A stretch of DNA of 64,000 nucleotides from Bacteroidales bacterium (GTDB taxonomy: Bacteria; Bacteroidota; Bacteroidia; Bacteroidales; GCA-2748055): assembly GCA_030589895.1 (NCBI GenBank), contig JAUUZQ010000006.1, positions 1 to 64,000 on the forward strand, in the 5' to 3' direction. Positions 63,811 through 64,000 of the stretch are shown piece by piece. Below the pieces are notes generated by a model, which was given only the letters and a program-made list of their open reading frames with translations, made no database searches and had not been told where the DNA came from. Every line of letters begins with the position of its first letter. The first letter of the stretch is position 1. The translations under genes were made by a program, and so were the position numbers.

Positions 63811-64000
63811 TAGACGATAATTAGATAAATTGACAGGTTATTTACGGTTATTGTTAGAAATAGATAGAAAAATCAGCAATAAGAGAGTGGTTTATAAAGC
63901 TCTCTTTGAATTAAAATTTCAATTGATGTAGCTATTTCAGCTATATTCTCACATCTTAGTCTAATGAGATACGTGATCTGACAAATGGCAAATATTGATC

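Larger units (their letters stand above)
63444..64000. other. Gene-free right edge with repeats, hairpin and promoter
   Basis: No ORF above noise. It starts with a run of degenerate heptamers (AACTCTG/AACTCTA, about 63505-63565), then a strong hairpin at 63738-63773 and a TATCTTTG box at 63803. The next gene lies beyond the window. Confidence 0.6.

Overview
The window reads as a free-living, probably marine member of the Bacteroidota (Marinilabiliales/Prolixibacteraceae-like; the order is an inference). The supporting signs are SusC/SusD proteins, a hybrid two-component system (HTCS), several type IX secretion (T9SS) C-terminal tails, many lipobox signal peptides, five formylglycine-type sulfatases and promoters with the Bacteroidota -7 box TAnnTTTG.

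Layout. (1) 1-2740 is an integration locus at tRNA-Lys(TTT): a tyrosine integrase, two small cargo genes, arm-type repeats, a relic of a second integrase tail, and a 116-bp tRNA-3'-end repeat present as an INVERTED pair. (2) 3002-5163 is an operon with an ECF sigma factor, a membrane anti-sigma-like protein and two DUF4252 proteins. (3) 5213-11038 is housekeeping and mixed: a DEDDh exonuclease, a Thx-type ribosomal protein with a long Lys/Ala/Glu tail, MsrB, a degraded GMC-oxidoreductase locus, a J-domain-like/LRR protein, a Gfo/Idh/MocA oxidoreductase and an SGNH hydrolase. (4) 11134-23060 holds a CNNM/CorC-type membrane protein, two tandem sulfatases, a BaiN-like flavoprotein, an unknown exported protein, a 1034-aa sulfatase-LamG-T9SS fusion, a small lipoprotein and a class IV aminotransferase. 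(5) 23401-26184 is a large T9SS surface protein with three tandem cadherin-like modules.

(6) 26643-52017 is the centrepiece, a polysaccharide utilisation locus (PUL). In order: sulfatase, SusC, SusD, surface glycan-binding lipoprotein, GH28; a beta-helix/cadherin-like T9SS protein; GH105, PL1, sulfatase, PL1, PL1 and a 33-aa membrane peptide; then a divergent HTCS regulator and a second GH28. The inferred substrate is a sulfated pectin-like galacturonan. PL1 and GH28 enzymes would cut the backbone, sulfatases remove sulfate esters, SusCD import oligomers and GH105 remove the unsaturated uronate ends. A ~44-bp motif with two half-sites about 22 bp apart sits upstream of all four plus-strand transcription units of the PUL and is the best candidate for the HTCS operator.

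(7) 52021-56170 is an intact mnmE flanked by fragments of a second mnmE. A copy of the mnmE 3' end lies beyond an AAA/DUF4143 ATPase, and a decayed copy of the mnmE promoter and first codons lies beyond rhuM. This marks either two mobile cargo insertions or replacement of the native gene by a foreign cassette. (8) 56221-61814 has a Dabb-domain protein and a four-gene envelope operon (outer-membrane protein, RND/MMPL transporter, LolA-like lipoprotein-sorting protein, DUF2141). (9) 62055-63443 is a class 3-type aldehyde dehydrogenase, followed by ~550 bp without a gene that holds a strong hairpin and a promoter-like box at the window edge.

All calls are from reading the sequence and the supplied translations; no database search was possible.
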